Source: Denitratimonas tolerans (GTDB taxonomy: Bacteria > Pseudomonadota > Gammaproteobacteria > Xanthomonadales > Xanthomonadaceae). From it: 64,000 nucleotides of DNA. The notes under the pieces are model-generated. The model worked only from the letters and a program-made list of their open reading frames with translations, made no database searches and was not told the DNA's origin. The stretch is taken from NCBI RefSeq assembly GCF_037203605.1, contig NZ_JBBDHC010000015.1:24676-88675 (forward strand), written 5' to 3'. Made by a program: the position numbers and the translations under genes. This document shows positions 8,959 through 16,972 of the stretch, piece after piece (the stretch's first letter is position 1; each line of letters begins with the position of its first letter).

Positions 8959-9684
8959 TCAAAAGTCCAGGTCGAGCGCCGCGCAAAGGTAATCGACCAA
9001 GGGCGCGAGCGTGGCGAAATCCGCCTCCAGCGCGGCGCGCAGGCCCGGGCCGACCACGGTGGCATCGTCGAGCGGACGCCAGAGCGTCCAGCTGCGCAGC
9101 TTGAGATCCTCGATCAGAGGCGAGTCGGCCGGATAGCCGCGCGGCGCGCGCACCATGGATCCTTCGCGCTCCAGCACGAAGCTTGCGCGAACGCGCGGCG
9201 CGCCGATGGCCGTCTGCCAGCCTGCCGGGTTGTCGAAGATGAACTGGCGGATGCGCCGCTGCACCTCGGGCTCAGGCTGCCAGATCCCGGCACCGACGAA
9301 GCTCCCGCCCGGCTGGAGCTGGACGTAGAAGGACGGCGAAGCCACCTCGCGCCGCCGCTCGTGAAAAAAGCGCGCGCCCTGCCAGGTCTTGTAGGGCGAC
9401 TTGTCGCGGCTGTAGCGCGCGTCGCGATGGATGCGGAACAGCGAACCGCCCTGCTTGCGCGGATCGGCGCGATAGTGCGGGCTGATCGCGGCCAGCGCCG
9501 GCTGCAGATCGCCGACCAGCCGCAGAAACGGCTCGCGCACGTGGGCTTCGTAGTCGGCGCGGTGCGCCTGGAACCAGGGCTTGGTGTTGTTGGCGGCGAG
9601 CCGGTGCAGGAACCGCAGGCTGCGGTTGCTGAAGTAGTCATCCGCCGCGGCGTGCACGCCAGAGGTGTCGGTGCGGGGGCTCAT
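8959..9684 (-). CDS. DUF2461 (TIGR02453) family protein
   Basis: 241 residues, the usual length for the family. Family features are seen in order: FLHRLAANNTKPWFQAHR near the N-terminus, FRIHRDARYSRDKSPYKTW in the middle, and SFYVQLQPGGSFVGAGIW after it. The family is widespread in bacteria and has no established biochemical role. The ATG at 9684 overlaps the stop codon of the upstream glycosyltransferase gene by 4 bases, so the two are co-transcribed and coupled in translation. Membership is clear; nothing in the sequence indicates a function. Confidence 0.88.
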   Translation of the reverse strand: MSPRTDTSGVHAAADDYFSNRSLRFLHRLAANNTKPWFQAHRADYEAHVREPFLRLVGDLQPALAAISPHYRADPRKQGGSLFRIHRDARYSRDKSPYKTWQGARFFHERRREVASPSFYVQLQPGGSFVGAGIWQPEPEVQRRIRQFIFDNPAGWQTAIGAPRVRASFVLEREGSMVRAPRGYPADSPLIEDLKLRSWTLWRPLDDATVVGPGLRAALEADFATLAPLVDYLCAALDLDF

Positions 9685-10721
9685 GCCGGCTCCGGGCCAA
9701 CTCGGTCCCTGCCGAGGGCGGCCAGCTCCCGCCGGTAGAAGGCCTCGATGTCGGCCACGCGCGCGGCGAGGTCGAAGCGCTCCATCGGATACGCGCGTCG
9801 CGCCGGGCGCTGCGAAAACGTCTCGCGCAAGGCCTCTGCCAGCGCCTCCGGATCATCGATCGGCAGCAGCGGCGTGCCGATCACCTCGGCCAGGTGCCGC
9901 GCGCCTTCGCTGGCGCTGGCCAGGATCGGCAGCCCGGCACCCATGGCCTCCAGCAATACCAGACCGAAGGGTTCGCGCCGCGCCGCGCTCACGAACACGT
10001 CGAACGCGGCCATCCAGTCCTGCGGATCGCTGACGAAGCCGGGCATCACCACCTCGCGCGGCGCGATTTTGCGCAACGCATCGAAAGCCTCGCCCTGCCC
10101 GACAATCACCAGGCGCGCCTCGATCGGCAGGTCGGCGCGCTTCCAGGCTTCCACCAGCACGTCGAGCCCCTTGCTGCGCTCCACCCGTCCAAGCGCACCG
10201 AACACGAAGGCATCGGGTGCAATGCGCGCGCCGGCTCGTATGCGCGCGCGCGCGTCGGGCGCGGCGGGCTGCGCGCGCGTCCAGTTGTCGATCTGGACGC
10301 TGTGCGGGCGCAGCGCCGGCGGGATGGCGGGAAGCTGCCAGGGCGCGATGGCGATGAGTGCATCCAGATCCGCGTGCTGGCGCGACTTGTAGGCCACATG
10401 CAAGCTGGCCACGCGCAGGCATTCGCCGCGCAGCCCGTGCAGCGCTCGGCAGGCACCACTCAGGTGTGCGTGCGCTACGTCAGGACGCAGGCGCCGCACG
10501 ATCCGCCGCGCCTGCCAGACCGGCGAAAGCAGGCCCACGGCCTCCACGCGCACCGCAGGATCGAGGCGATGCGCGATCGCATCGGGCCGGTCTTCCGTGG
10601 CCACCCGGCGCAGCACCATGGTCACATCGTGACCGGCCTGCGCCTGCGCATTGGCCAGTTCCACGGCATAGCGCTCGCTTCCGGCGAAGCGGCGGGTGAG
10701 GATCAGATGGACGATACGCAT
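9681..10721 (-). CDS. Glycosyltransferase family 4
   Basis: 346 residues from ATG 10721, which starts with MRIVHLILTRRFAGSERYA, the typical first strand and acceptor loop of GT4 enzymes; a longer frame adds eight unlikely residues. The C-terminal half has GALGRVERSKGLDVLVEAW, VIVGQGEAF, and the E-x7-E donor-binding motif in EPFGLVLLEAMGAGLPIL. It should transfer a sugar from a nucleotide or polyprenyl donor to a glycan or lipid at the inner face of the cytoplasmic membrane. The donor is not deducible. Its stop codon is coupled to the DUF2461 gene. An unrelated class I aldolase gene lies just upstream on the same strand. Confidence 0.88.
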   Translation of the reverse strand: MRIVHLILTRRFAGSERYAVELANAQAQAGHDVTMVLRRVATEDRPDAIAHRLDPAVRVEAVGLLSPVWQARRIVRRLRPDVAHAHLSGACRALHGLRGECLRVASLHVAYKSRQHADLDALIAIAPWQLPAIPPALRPHSVQIDNWTRAQPAAPDARARIRAGARIAPDAFVFGALGRVERSKGLDVLVEAWKRADLPIEARLVIVGQGEAFDALRKIAPREVVMPGFVSDPQDWMAAFDVFVSAARREPFGLVLLEAMGAGLPILASASEGARHLAEVIGTPLLPIDDPEALAEALRETFSQRPARRAYPMERFDLAARVADIEAFYRRELAALGRDRVGPEPA

Positions 10722-10766
10722 GGCCGCTTCAGTTGCCCGTCGCATCTGCGCGCGGGCGCTGCCCGG

Positions 10767-11660
10767 TCAGGCGATCGACGCGCGGTAGATCGATTCGATC
10801 GCCGCGTCCAGCGCCTGATTGAACGCGGCCTCGTCCTGCTGCGCACTCAGCCCCTCGGTCAGCGCGCGGCTGAAGCTGGCGATGACGCCGGGGTTTTTCG
10901 CCAGCAGTTCGTTGGACTTCTCGCGCGAATAGCCGCCCGACAGCGCAACGACCTTGAGCACGCTCGGGTGTTCGACCAGCTCCTTGAAGAACCCGTCCAC
11001 GCTGGGCAGGGTGAGCTTGAGCATCACCGGCGTCGCCGGATCGATGGTGTCCAGGCGCGCCAGCAGGCCCTTCTTCATCTCGACCTCGATGGCGGCCTTG
11101 TCGGCGGCCTTGATGTCGACCTCCGGCTCGATGATCGGCACCAGTTCCGCGGCCAGCACCTGGCGCGCCACCTCGAACTGCTGGTCGAGCACGGCAGCGA
11201 TTCCAGACGGGTTGTTGGCCTTGATGACCGAGCGCTCCTTGGTGCCGAACACGCCCTTGGCCTTGGCGCGCGCCAGCAGCGCGTCCAGACCGGGATTGGG
11301 CTTCATCAGCTGCACGCCATCGGCCTCGTCCATCAGGCCCTTGTCGATCTTGAGGAAAGGCACCACGCCCTTGTCTTTCCACAGGAACTCAACCGCGCTC
11401 TTGCCGCCGAAGTCGTCGTCCATGGTGCGCTCGAACAGGATCGCACCGACGATGCGCTCGCCATTGAACGCGGGACTGGTGACGATGCGCTCGCGCATCC
11501 GATGCACCAGCGCGAACATCTCGGCTTCGCCGCTGTAGGCGGATTCCTCGATGCCGTAGAGGCGAAGCGCCTTGGGCGTGCTGCCGCCGCTCTGGTCGAG
11601 CGCGGCGATGAAGCCCTGGCCGGATGCGATCTTGTCACGCTGCTGCTGGTTGATGGCCAC
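10767..11660 (-). CDS. Fructose-bisphosphate aldolase class I
   Basis: 297 residues. Begins AINQQQRDKIASGQGFIAALDQSGGSTPKAL in outline (GFIAALDQSGGS is the family hallmark) and continues with FERTMDD, FLKIDKGL and VIKANNP, with the Schiff-base type lysines expected of class I aldolases rather than zinc ligands. It cleaves fructose 1,6-bisphosphate to glyceraldehyde 3-phosphate and dihydroxyacetone phosphate in the cytoplasm. GTG at 11660 is taken as start because AGGAGA lies 6-11 bases upstream on the minus strand and the homologous N-terminus begins there; the longer frame lacks conservation. It is divergent from coaE with about 200 bases between them. A class II enzyme may exist elsewhere in the genome. 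Confidence 0.92.
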   Translation of the reverse strand: MAINQQQRDKIASGQGFIAALDQSGGSTPKALRLYGIEESAYSGEAEMFALVHRMRERIVTSPAFNGERIVGAILFERTMDDDFGGKSAVEFLWKDKGVVPFLKIDKGLMDEADGVQLMKPNPGLDALLARAKAKGVFGTKERSVIKANNPSGIAAVLDQQFEVARQVLAAELVPIIEPEVDIKAADKAAIEVEMKKGLLARLDTIDPATPVMLKLTLPSVDGFFKELVEHPSVLKVVALSGGYSREKSNELLAKNPGVIASFSRALTEGLSAQQDEAAFNQALDAAIESIYRASIA

Positions 11661-11857
11661 GATCCGTGTCTCCTGCGGGTGGGTTGAGGCGCGAAGTGAA
11701 CTGGCAATGTTACCGGCTCGCGGTGAAATCCGCAGTCCGGCCCGGCGCGGCCGGTGCCCCGCTGGAACGCGCGGCCCGCGCCCCAACTGCGGCCGGGATC
11801 GACGCGCCGCCGGGGCGCAGCGGGTACGCTGTGGCCTGCTCCGCCCGAGGAATCCGC

Positions 11858-12466
11858 GTGCACCCTCCCTTCGTCATCGGCATCACCGGCGGCATCGGCT
11901 CGGGAAAGTCGGCCGTGACCGGAAAATTCGCCGCACGCGGCGTCCCGGTGTTCGACGCCGATCTCGTCGCCCGCGAGCTGGTCGAACCCGGCCAGCCCGC
12001 GCTGGGCGAGATCGCCGGCGCGTTCGGAACGCACCTGCTCGCCGCGGACGGCCGCCTCGACCGCGCGGCGCTGCGTACCGCGGTCTTCGGCGACGCGGCG
12101 GCGCGCGAGCGCCTGAACGCGATCCTGCACCCGCGCGTGCACGCCCGGCTCAAGGCCCTGGCGCACGCGCCCGGACCGGCCTGCGCCCTCGTCGCGGTTC
12201 CCCTCCTGGCCGAAGGCATCGACCGTTACGGCTGGCTCGACCGCATCCTGGTCGTCGACGTGCCGCGCGAGATCCAGATCGCGCGCGCCATGGCGCGCGA
12301 CGGCATGGATCGCGGCGCCGCCGAACGCATGCTGGCGGCGCAGGCCGACCGCGCCGCGCGGCTTGCGATCGCGGACGACGTGATCACCAACGACGGCCCC
12401 ATCGACGCCCTGGATGCCATCGTGGTACGCCTCCACGCGCGCTACGCCGCGCTGGCCGGGCGCTGA
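11858..12466 (+). CDS. coaE: Dephospho-CoA kinase
   Basis: 202 residues. Phosphorylates the 3'-hydroxyl of dephospho-CoA, the last step of coenzyme A synthesis. The P-loop is GITGGIGSGKSA at residues 7-18, followed by VFDADLVARELVEPG, which holds the substrate-binding Asp-Ala-Asp signature, and later VVDVP and a Gln-Ala-Asp-Arg lid segment (AAQADRAARLAIADDVI). GTG at 11858 is chosen because the P-loop should lie within ten residues of the start and CGAGG precedes it; the upstream extension is low-complexity. In many gammaproteobacteria coaE sits with pilD, but here it stands alone between the aldolase gene and metK. Confidence 0.93.
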   Translation: MHPPFVIGITGGIGSGKSAVTGKFAARGVPVFDADLVARELVEPGQPALGEIAGAFGTHLLAADGRLDRAALRTAVFGDAAARERLNAILHPRVHARLKALAHAPGPACALVAVPLLAEGIDRYGWLDRILVVDVPREIQIARAMARDGMDRGAAERMLAAQADRAARLAIADDVITNDGPIDALDAIVVRLHARYAALAGR

Positions 12467-12486
12467 TCCAGCACGCGCCGTGCCCG

Positions 12487-12527
12487 CCTTCGTTCAACGG
12501 GCATTGATGCAGCGCCGGGAACGAAGG
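12487..12527 (+). promoter_or_regulatory. Leader hairpin upstream of metK (candidate cis-regulatory structure)
   Basis: CCTTCGTTC (12487-12495) is exactly complementary to GAACGAAGG (12519-12527), leaving a 23-base loop. The structure lies between coaE and metK, 59 bases before the metK ATG, and its 3' arm touches a possible -10 box (TATCAT, 12530-12535). It may be part of a dyad operator, a coaE transcription stop without T-tract, or a small leader element. I cannot match it to a known SAM or SAH riboswitch class. Confidence 0.35.
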
Positions 12528-12585
12528 GGTATCATGCGCCCCCACTTTTGATCCTTCCATCCGCATCAAGGGATAAACAGAAACA

Positions 12586-13824
12586 ATGAGCACCCATCTC
12601 TTCACCTCCGAATCGGTGTCTGAAGGCCATCCGGACAAGATCGCCGACCAGATTTCCGACGCCGTGCTCGACGCCATCATCGCCAGGGATCCTGCGGCGC
12701 GCGTGGCCTGCGAGACGCTGGTGAAGACCGGCGTGGCCATCGTGGCTGGCGAAATTACCACCTCGGCCTGGGTCGACATCGAGGAGATCGCGCGCAAGGT
12801 GATTTCCGACATCGGCTACACCAGCTCGGAAGTGGGTTTCGATGGGCACACCTGTGCGGTGATGAACCTGATCGGCAAGCAGTCGACCCACATCGCCGCC
12901 GGCGTCGACGGCGCGGGCAAGAACAAGAAGAAGCCCGAAGAACAGGGTGCCGGCGATCAGGGCCTGATGTTCGGCTACGCCTGCCGCGAAGCGCCCGAGC
13001 ACATGCCGGCGCCGATCTACTACAGCCACCGGCTGGTGGAGCAACAATCCAAGGTTCGCAAGAAGAAGAACTCGCCCCTGCCCTGGCTGCGCCCGGACGC
13101 CAAGAGCCAGGTCACGCTGCGCTATGACGGCGACCGCATCGTCGGTCTGGACGCGGTCGTGCTTTCCACCCAGCACGATCCGGCGATCAAGCACAAGGAG
13201 ATCATCGAGGGCGTGTACGAGCACATCCTCAAGCCGGTGCTGCCCAAGGAGTGGCTGGAAAAGCTGCCCAAGAGCAAGGTCCACATCAATCCCACCGGTA
13301 TCTTCGCCATCGGCGGGCCGATGGGCGACTGCGGCCTGACCGGGCGCAAGATCATCGTCGACACCTACGGCGGCATGGCCCGTCACGGCGGCGGCGCGTT
13401 CTCCGGCAAGGATCCGTCCAAGGTTGATCGTTCGGCCGCCTATGCCGCGCGCTACGTCGCCAAGAACATCGTGGATGCCGGTCTGGCCGACCGCTGCGAA
13501 ATCCAGCTCAGCTACGCCATCGGCGTGGCCGAGCCGACCTCGATCTCGGTGACCACCTTCGGCACCGGCAAGATCGAGGATGCGAAGATCGAGAAGCTGA
13601 TCCGCGCCCACTTCGATCTGCGCCCGTGGGGCATCATCAAGATGCTCGACCTGATCCATCCGATCTACCAGCCCACGGCGGCCTATGGCCACTTCGGCCG
13701 CAAGCCGAAGGAAATCAGCTACACGGACGGCGCGGAAAAGACCAGGACGGCGACGTCCTTCTCCTGGGAGCGCACGGATCGCGCCCAGGCCCTGCGCGAG
13801 GCCGCCGGTCTCAGGAAGAAGTAA
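12586..13824 (+). CDS. metK: S-adenosylmethionine synthase
   Basis: 412 residues, longer than the 384-residue E. coli enzyme because of an insertion with a Lys-rich loop (KNKKKPEEQG at about 127-136). Makes S-adenosylmethionine from methionine and ATP, releasing phosphate and pyrophosphate. The N-terminus has FTSESVSEGHPDKIADQISD (His and Asp ligands for ATP/metal), then GAGDQGLMFGYA, the methionine-binding region, and GGAFSGKDPSKVDRSAAYAAR near residue 270. ATG at 12586 sits about 11 bases after AAGGGATAA. A palindromic terminator follows. The enlarged form is, from memory, typical of Xanthomonadales. Confidence 0.97.
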   Translation: MSTHLFTSESVSEGHPDKIADQISDAVLDAIIARDPAARVACETLVKTGVAIVAGEITTSAWVDIEEIARKVISDIGYTSSEVGFDGHTCAVMNLIGKQSTHIAAGVDGAGKNKKKPEEQGAGDQGLMFGYACREAPEHMPAPIYYSHRLVEQQSKVRKKKNSPLPWLRPDAKSQVTLRYDGDRIVGLDAVVLSTQHDPAIKHKEIIEGVYEHILKPVLPKEWLEKLPKSKVHINPTGIFAIGGPMGDCGLTGRKIIVDTYGGMARHGGGAFSGKDPSKVDRSAAYAARYVAKNIVDAGLADRCEIQLSYAIGVAEPTSISVTTFGTGKIEDAKIEKLIRAHFDLRPWGIIKMLDLIHPIYQPTAAYGHFGRKPKEISYTDGAEKTRTATSFSWERTDRAQALREAAGLRKK

Positions 13825-13871
13825 GCGATCGACCGCGCCCGTCGGGCGCGTGCCGTCGCCGGTGGAAACGA

Positions 13872-13901
13872 AAAGGGGGAGCGGCATGCCGCTCCCCCTT
13901 T
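13872..13901. terminator. Bidirectional intrinsic terminator between metK and bTHX gene
   Basis: A fully palindromic 30-base sequence: AAAGGGGGAGCGGC and its complement meet at ATGC, and the arms end in AAA/TTT tracts on both strands. It serves metK on the plus strand and, being placed 22 bases beyond the convergent bTHX stop, that gene on the minus strand. Confidence 0.85.
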
Positions 13902-13923
13902 CTCATGTCAGCCGGCTGCGGAC

Positions 13924-14082
13924 TCAGGCCTTTTTCTTTGCCGCCGTCTTGCGTGCCGCCGGAGCCTTGGCCACGACGGCGACCGGCACCGCCTCGGCGC
14001 TGGCCGCGCGGTGCGGGCGGGTGTTGCCGTAACTGCTGGAATAGCGCTTGCCCTTGGCCGTCTTGCGATCGCCCTTGCCCAT
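13924..14082 (-). CDS. Small ribosomal subunit protein bTHX
   Basis: A 52-residue protein reading MGKGDRKTAKGKRYSSSYG at its start, the signature of the THX family (basic peptide bound in the head of the 30S subunit, first described in Thermus). The N-terminal 26 residues, ending GNTRPHR, match the family; the tail is an Ala/Lys/Val extension ending KKKA. The ATG at 14082 follows AGGAG with seven bases between. Stop is TGA 13924-13926. It is too short to show up in most frame searches. Its terminator is shared with metK. Confidence 0.9.
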   Translation of the reverse strand: MGKGDRKTAKGKRYSSSYGNTRPHRAASAEAVPVAVVAKAPAARKTAAKKKA

Positions 14083-14200
14083 CGGTATTGCTCCTTTTTC
14101 GCGGAATCGGATGTCTCGCGCAGCGCGCGGCCGATTAGCCTACCATCGCTTCGCCACCGCGCAAGCTCGCCCCGCAGGCGGAATCACCGGCGCGCGAAAC

Positions 14201-14623
14201 TCACGCCGTCCGGTCAGGCGCGGTGAGGTGGGACAGGCGGTAATTGACCAGGTGCGCGACCGCGATCAGCAGCCCTCCGGCCGCCATCATCACCGCGTGC
14301 CAGAGCGAATGGTCGTGCAGCGGGGAGAAGGCGTTGGCCCAGACCAGCAGCAGGCCCGGTGCCAGCAGCAGCCACGCAAGGAAGGCACGATGGCGGCGGT
14401 AGCCCACGGCGAGCGAGGCGATGGCCAGCACCGTGGCGAACACCACGAACGCCTGATCGATGTCCACTCGCCCCACCACGCTCAGCCCAAGCGTGGGCAG
14501 CACCGCCAGCGCCAGCGGCAGCAGCGCGCAGTGCACCGCACATAAAAACGATGTCCACATGCCGACGCGGTCGCCGGTGCGCTGGAATCGATCGACTTGG
14601 CAGCTGGAGCGGGATACTTCCAT
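14201..14623 (-). CDS. MerC-domain inner-membrane protein
   Basis: 140 residues with four predicted membrane spans. The first span contains FLCAVHCALLPL, the CxxHC-type motif typical of MerC-family proteins, which in mercury operons pass metal through the membrane; homologues outside mer operons are common beside zinc-uptake genes. No mer genes are near. Its start codon faces the ZnuD-like receptor gene across 120 bases containing a Zur box, so it is probably zinc-regulated. HDHSLWH in a loop could bind metal. Role in zinc (or another divalent metal) handling is inference from position and operator. Confidence 0.8.
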   Translation of the reverse strand: MEVSRSSCQVDRFQRTGDRVGMWTSFLCAVHCALLPLALAVLPTLGLSVVGRVDIDQAFVVFATVLAIASLAVGYRRHRAFLAWLLLAPGLLLVWANAFSPLHDHSLWHAVMMAAGGLLIAVAHLVNYRLSHLTAPDRTA

Positions 14624-14674
14624 GACTTCCGGAACACGTGTCGTCTTTGCGAAACACTATAACATGACCTGCAA

Positions 14675-14693
14675 AATGTTACTTGATAACATT
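14675..14693. promoter_or_regulatory. Zur operator between the MerC-like and ZnuD-like genes
   Basis: AATGTTA (14675-14681) and TAACATT (14687-14693) form a perfect inverted repeat around the 5-base spacer CTTGA. Arm sequence and spacing agree with the gammaproteobacterial Zur box core (ATGTTA-N5-TAACAT). A further half site, TATAACAT, lies just upstream at 14658-14665. A Zur gene is present 3.5 kb away. Confidence 0.8.
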
Positions 14694-14743
14694 CCAGCCG
14701 AAAGGTCCCACTTCCGGGACACGTGCCACAGCCCTGGACGCCC

Positions 14744-16930
14744 ATGTTCCCCAAGACGATTTGCCACGCTCCGCTCGCCTGCACCATTGCACTGGCCATT
14801 GCCGCCTCCCCGCGCCTCGCCGCCGCCGATGCCACAGACGGCACCGCGCGAACGGCGCAAACGCTCGACGAAATCACCGTCACCGCAACGCCGATGCGCA
14901 CCTCGGCCGAGGACATTGCCGCGCCGGTCGACGTGCTCGCGGGCGAGGCGCTGGAGCGCAGCAAGGCGGCCACGCTCGGGCAAACGCTGTCCGGATTGCC
15001 CGGCGTCCAGGGCGGCGACTTCGGCGCGGGCGTGAGCCGTCCGATCATCCGCGGCCAGGAAGGCCCGCGCGTGCAGATCCTTTCCAGCGGACTGGCGACG
15101 ATGGACGTATCCACCGTCAGCGCCGATCACGCGGTCAGCGTCGAGCCGTTTCTGGCCGACCAGATCGAGGTGCTGAAGGGTCCGGCGACCCTGCTGTTCG
15201 GCAGCGGCGCGATCGGCGGCGCGATCAACGTGGTCGACGGCCGCATCGCCACGGAACTGCCTGACGCACCGCTTTCCGGTCGCGCCGAGGTGCGCGGCAA
15301 CAGCGTCAGCGACGAACGCACCGGCATGTTCCGGCTCGACGGGATGAGCGGCGACTGGGTGCTGCATGTCGACGGCCTGGTGCGCAATGCCGGCGATGTC
15401 GATATCCCCGGCGTGGCGCGGTTGGAAGACCACGACGAGGATGGCCACGATCACGACGAGGACGAGCCGCAGGTCCCCGGCCTGCTGCCAAACAGCTCGC
15501 TTCGCACCCGCGCCGCCGGCATCGGCGCGACCCGGTTTGGCGAACGCGGCTACTTCGGCCTGGCAGGCTCCAGCTACCGCAGCAATTACGGCATCCCCGA
15601 CGGGACCCACGCGCACGGTGACGAGGACGATCATGGCCACGACCAGGGCGATGACGACCATGACGACGATGAACACGGGCAGGATGAGAGCCGCGTGCGC
15701 ATCGACCTGGTGCAGAACCGCTGGGACCTGCGCGGCGGCATCTACGACCCGCTCGCCTTCCTGCAGCGCGTGGACCTGCGCCTGGCCTACACCGACTACA
15801 CGCATACCGAGTTCGAGGGTGCGGACCGGGGCACCGTGTTCGACAACCGCGGCATCGAAGGGCGCATCGAGGCGGTGCAGAAGGACATCGCCGGCTGGCG
15901 CGGCGCGTTCGGCCTGCAGTTCGGCCAGTCCCGCTTCGATGCCGTGGGCGCGGAAGCCTTCGTCCCCGCCACCCGAACCCGAACGCTCGGGGCCTTCGTG
16001 CTGCAGGAAAAGACCTTTGCCCCGGTCAAGGTGGAGCTGGGCGCCCGCCATGATCGGGTGAAGCTCGACCCGGACCTGGAGAGCGCGCACAGCTTCGGTC
16101 TGGTCAACCTGTCGGCGGACGCCATCTGGCAGGTCAGCGACGCCATCGACCTGCGCCTGGGCCTGGACCGCTCGGAGCGCGCGCCGATCAACGAGGAGCT
16201 GTACGCCGCCGGCCTGCACGTGGCCACGCGCTCGCTCGAAATCGGCGACGCCGGCCTCGACACCGAGCGCGCCAACCGCGCCGAATTCGGCCTGCACGCG
16301 CACACCGCGCGGATGACCTTCAAGGCGGCGATCTACCAGACCCGCTTCACCGACTTCATCTATCTGGCCGACACCGGGATCGAGGCGGACGGGGTGCCGG
16401 TCCGGCTGTGGGCACAGCAGGACGCCCTGTTCAACGGAGCCGAAGCGGAGGCGGTGTTTCACCTGCTCGATGCCGCCGCCGGCCGGCTCGACCTGCGCGT
16501 CTTCGGCGACACCGTGCGCGCCCGGCTCGACGGAAGCGGCAGCCGCAGCGTCGCGCTCGCCGTGCCGCACGGTGACCATGCCCACCACCACACCGTGGAA
16601 CTGTCCAACGAGGGCAACATTCCGCGCTTGGCACCCGCGCGCTTTGGTGCCAGCCTGGCATGGGCGTCCGGCGGCCTGAGCGTCTCGGCCGGTGCCGTGC
16701 GCCACCAGGCCCAGAACCGCGTGGCCGACAGCGAGGCCCCCAGCCCGGGCTACACGCTGGTTGACGCGCATCTGGCCTACCGCTGGGACAGGCCCGCGGC
16801 AAGCTGGGAGGTGTTCCTCGACGGCACCAACCTGGGCAATCAGGAAGCCCGCCCGCACACTTCGCTGCTGCGCGACTACGCGCCGCTGCCCGGCCGCGCC
16901 GTGGCGTTCGGGATGCGCATGTACTTCTGA
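14744..16930 (+). CDS. TonB-dependent outer-membrane receptor, ZnuD-like zinc transporter
   Basis: 728 residues from ATG 14744, beginning with a signal peptide (cleavage near AAADA). A TonB box-like DEITVTA precedes the plug domain (RPIIRGQEGPRVQIL, VEVLKGPATLLFGSGAIGG type motifs), followed by a beta barrel ending in an aromatic residue (RMYF). Two extracellular-loop-like insertions are extremely rich in His, Asp and Glu, at about 229-241 and 288-314, with a third His cluster (GDHAHHH) near 608. Such loops bind zinc in the ZnuD family. The Zur box upstream supports induction under zinc starvation. It imports zinc, or a zinc complex, into the periplasm using TonB energy. Confidence 0.9.
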   Translation: MFPKTICHAPLACTIALAIAASPRLAAADATDGTARTAQTLDEITVTATPMRTSAEDIAAPVDVLAGEALERSKAATLGQTLSGLPGVQGGDFGAGVSRPIIRGQEGPRVQILSSGLATMDVSTVSADHAVSVEPFLADQIEVLKGPATLLFGSGAIGGAINVVDGRIATELPDAPLSGRAEVRGNSVSDERTGMFRLDGMSGDWVLHVDGLVRNAGDVDIPGVARLEDHDEDGHDHDEDEPQVPGLLPNSSLRTRAAGIGATRFGERGYFGLAGSSYRSNYGIPDGTHAHGDEDDHGHDQGDDDHDDDEHGQDESRVRIDLVQNRWDLRGGIYDPLAFLQRVDLRLAYTDYTHTEFEGADRGTVFDNRGIEGRIEAVQKDIAGWRGAFGLQFGQSRFDAVGAEAFVPATRTRTLGAFVLQEKTFAPVKVELGARHDRVKLDPDLESAHSFGLVNLSADAIWQVSDAIDLRLGLDRSERAPINEELYAAGLHVATRSLEIGDAGLDTERANRAEFGLHAHTARMTFKAAIYQTRFTDFIYLADTGIEADGVPVRLWAQQDALFNGAEAEAVFHLLDAAAGRLDLRVFGDTVRARLDGSGSRSVALAVPHGDHAHHHTVELSNEGNIPRLAPARFGASLAWASGGLSVSAGAVRHQAQNRVADSEAPSPGYTLVDAHLAYRWDRPAASWEVFLDGTNLGNQEARPHTSLLRDYAPLPGRAVAFGMRMYF

Positions 16931-16945
16931 GAGGCGGAATGCGTG

Positions 16946-16972
16946 GATGCCCGCGGCACGGCTGCGGGCATC
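16946..16972. terminator. Hairpin between convergent receptor and acylase-like genes
   Basis: GATGCCCGC (16946-16954) pairs with GCGGGCATC (16964-16972) around a nine-base loop. It begins 15 bases after the receptor stop and touches the stop codon of the convergent gene. No T-tract follows, so terminator strength is uncertain. Confidence 0.5.

Noticed and set aside
12467..12585. Known SAM riboswitch (SAM-I, SAM-II or SAM/SAH) before metK
   Set aside because: A hairpin is present, but the conserved cores of these classes cannot be recognised; kept only as an unclassified structure.
14201..14623. Mercury-resistance (mer) gene
   Set aside because: MerC-type motif but no merR, merA, merT or merP; the Zur box and zinc receptor explain it better.
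14657..16858. 733-codon frame opposite the TonB receptor
   Set aside because: Antisense shadow; the His-rich receptor loops appear there only as Val/Ile/Met runs.
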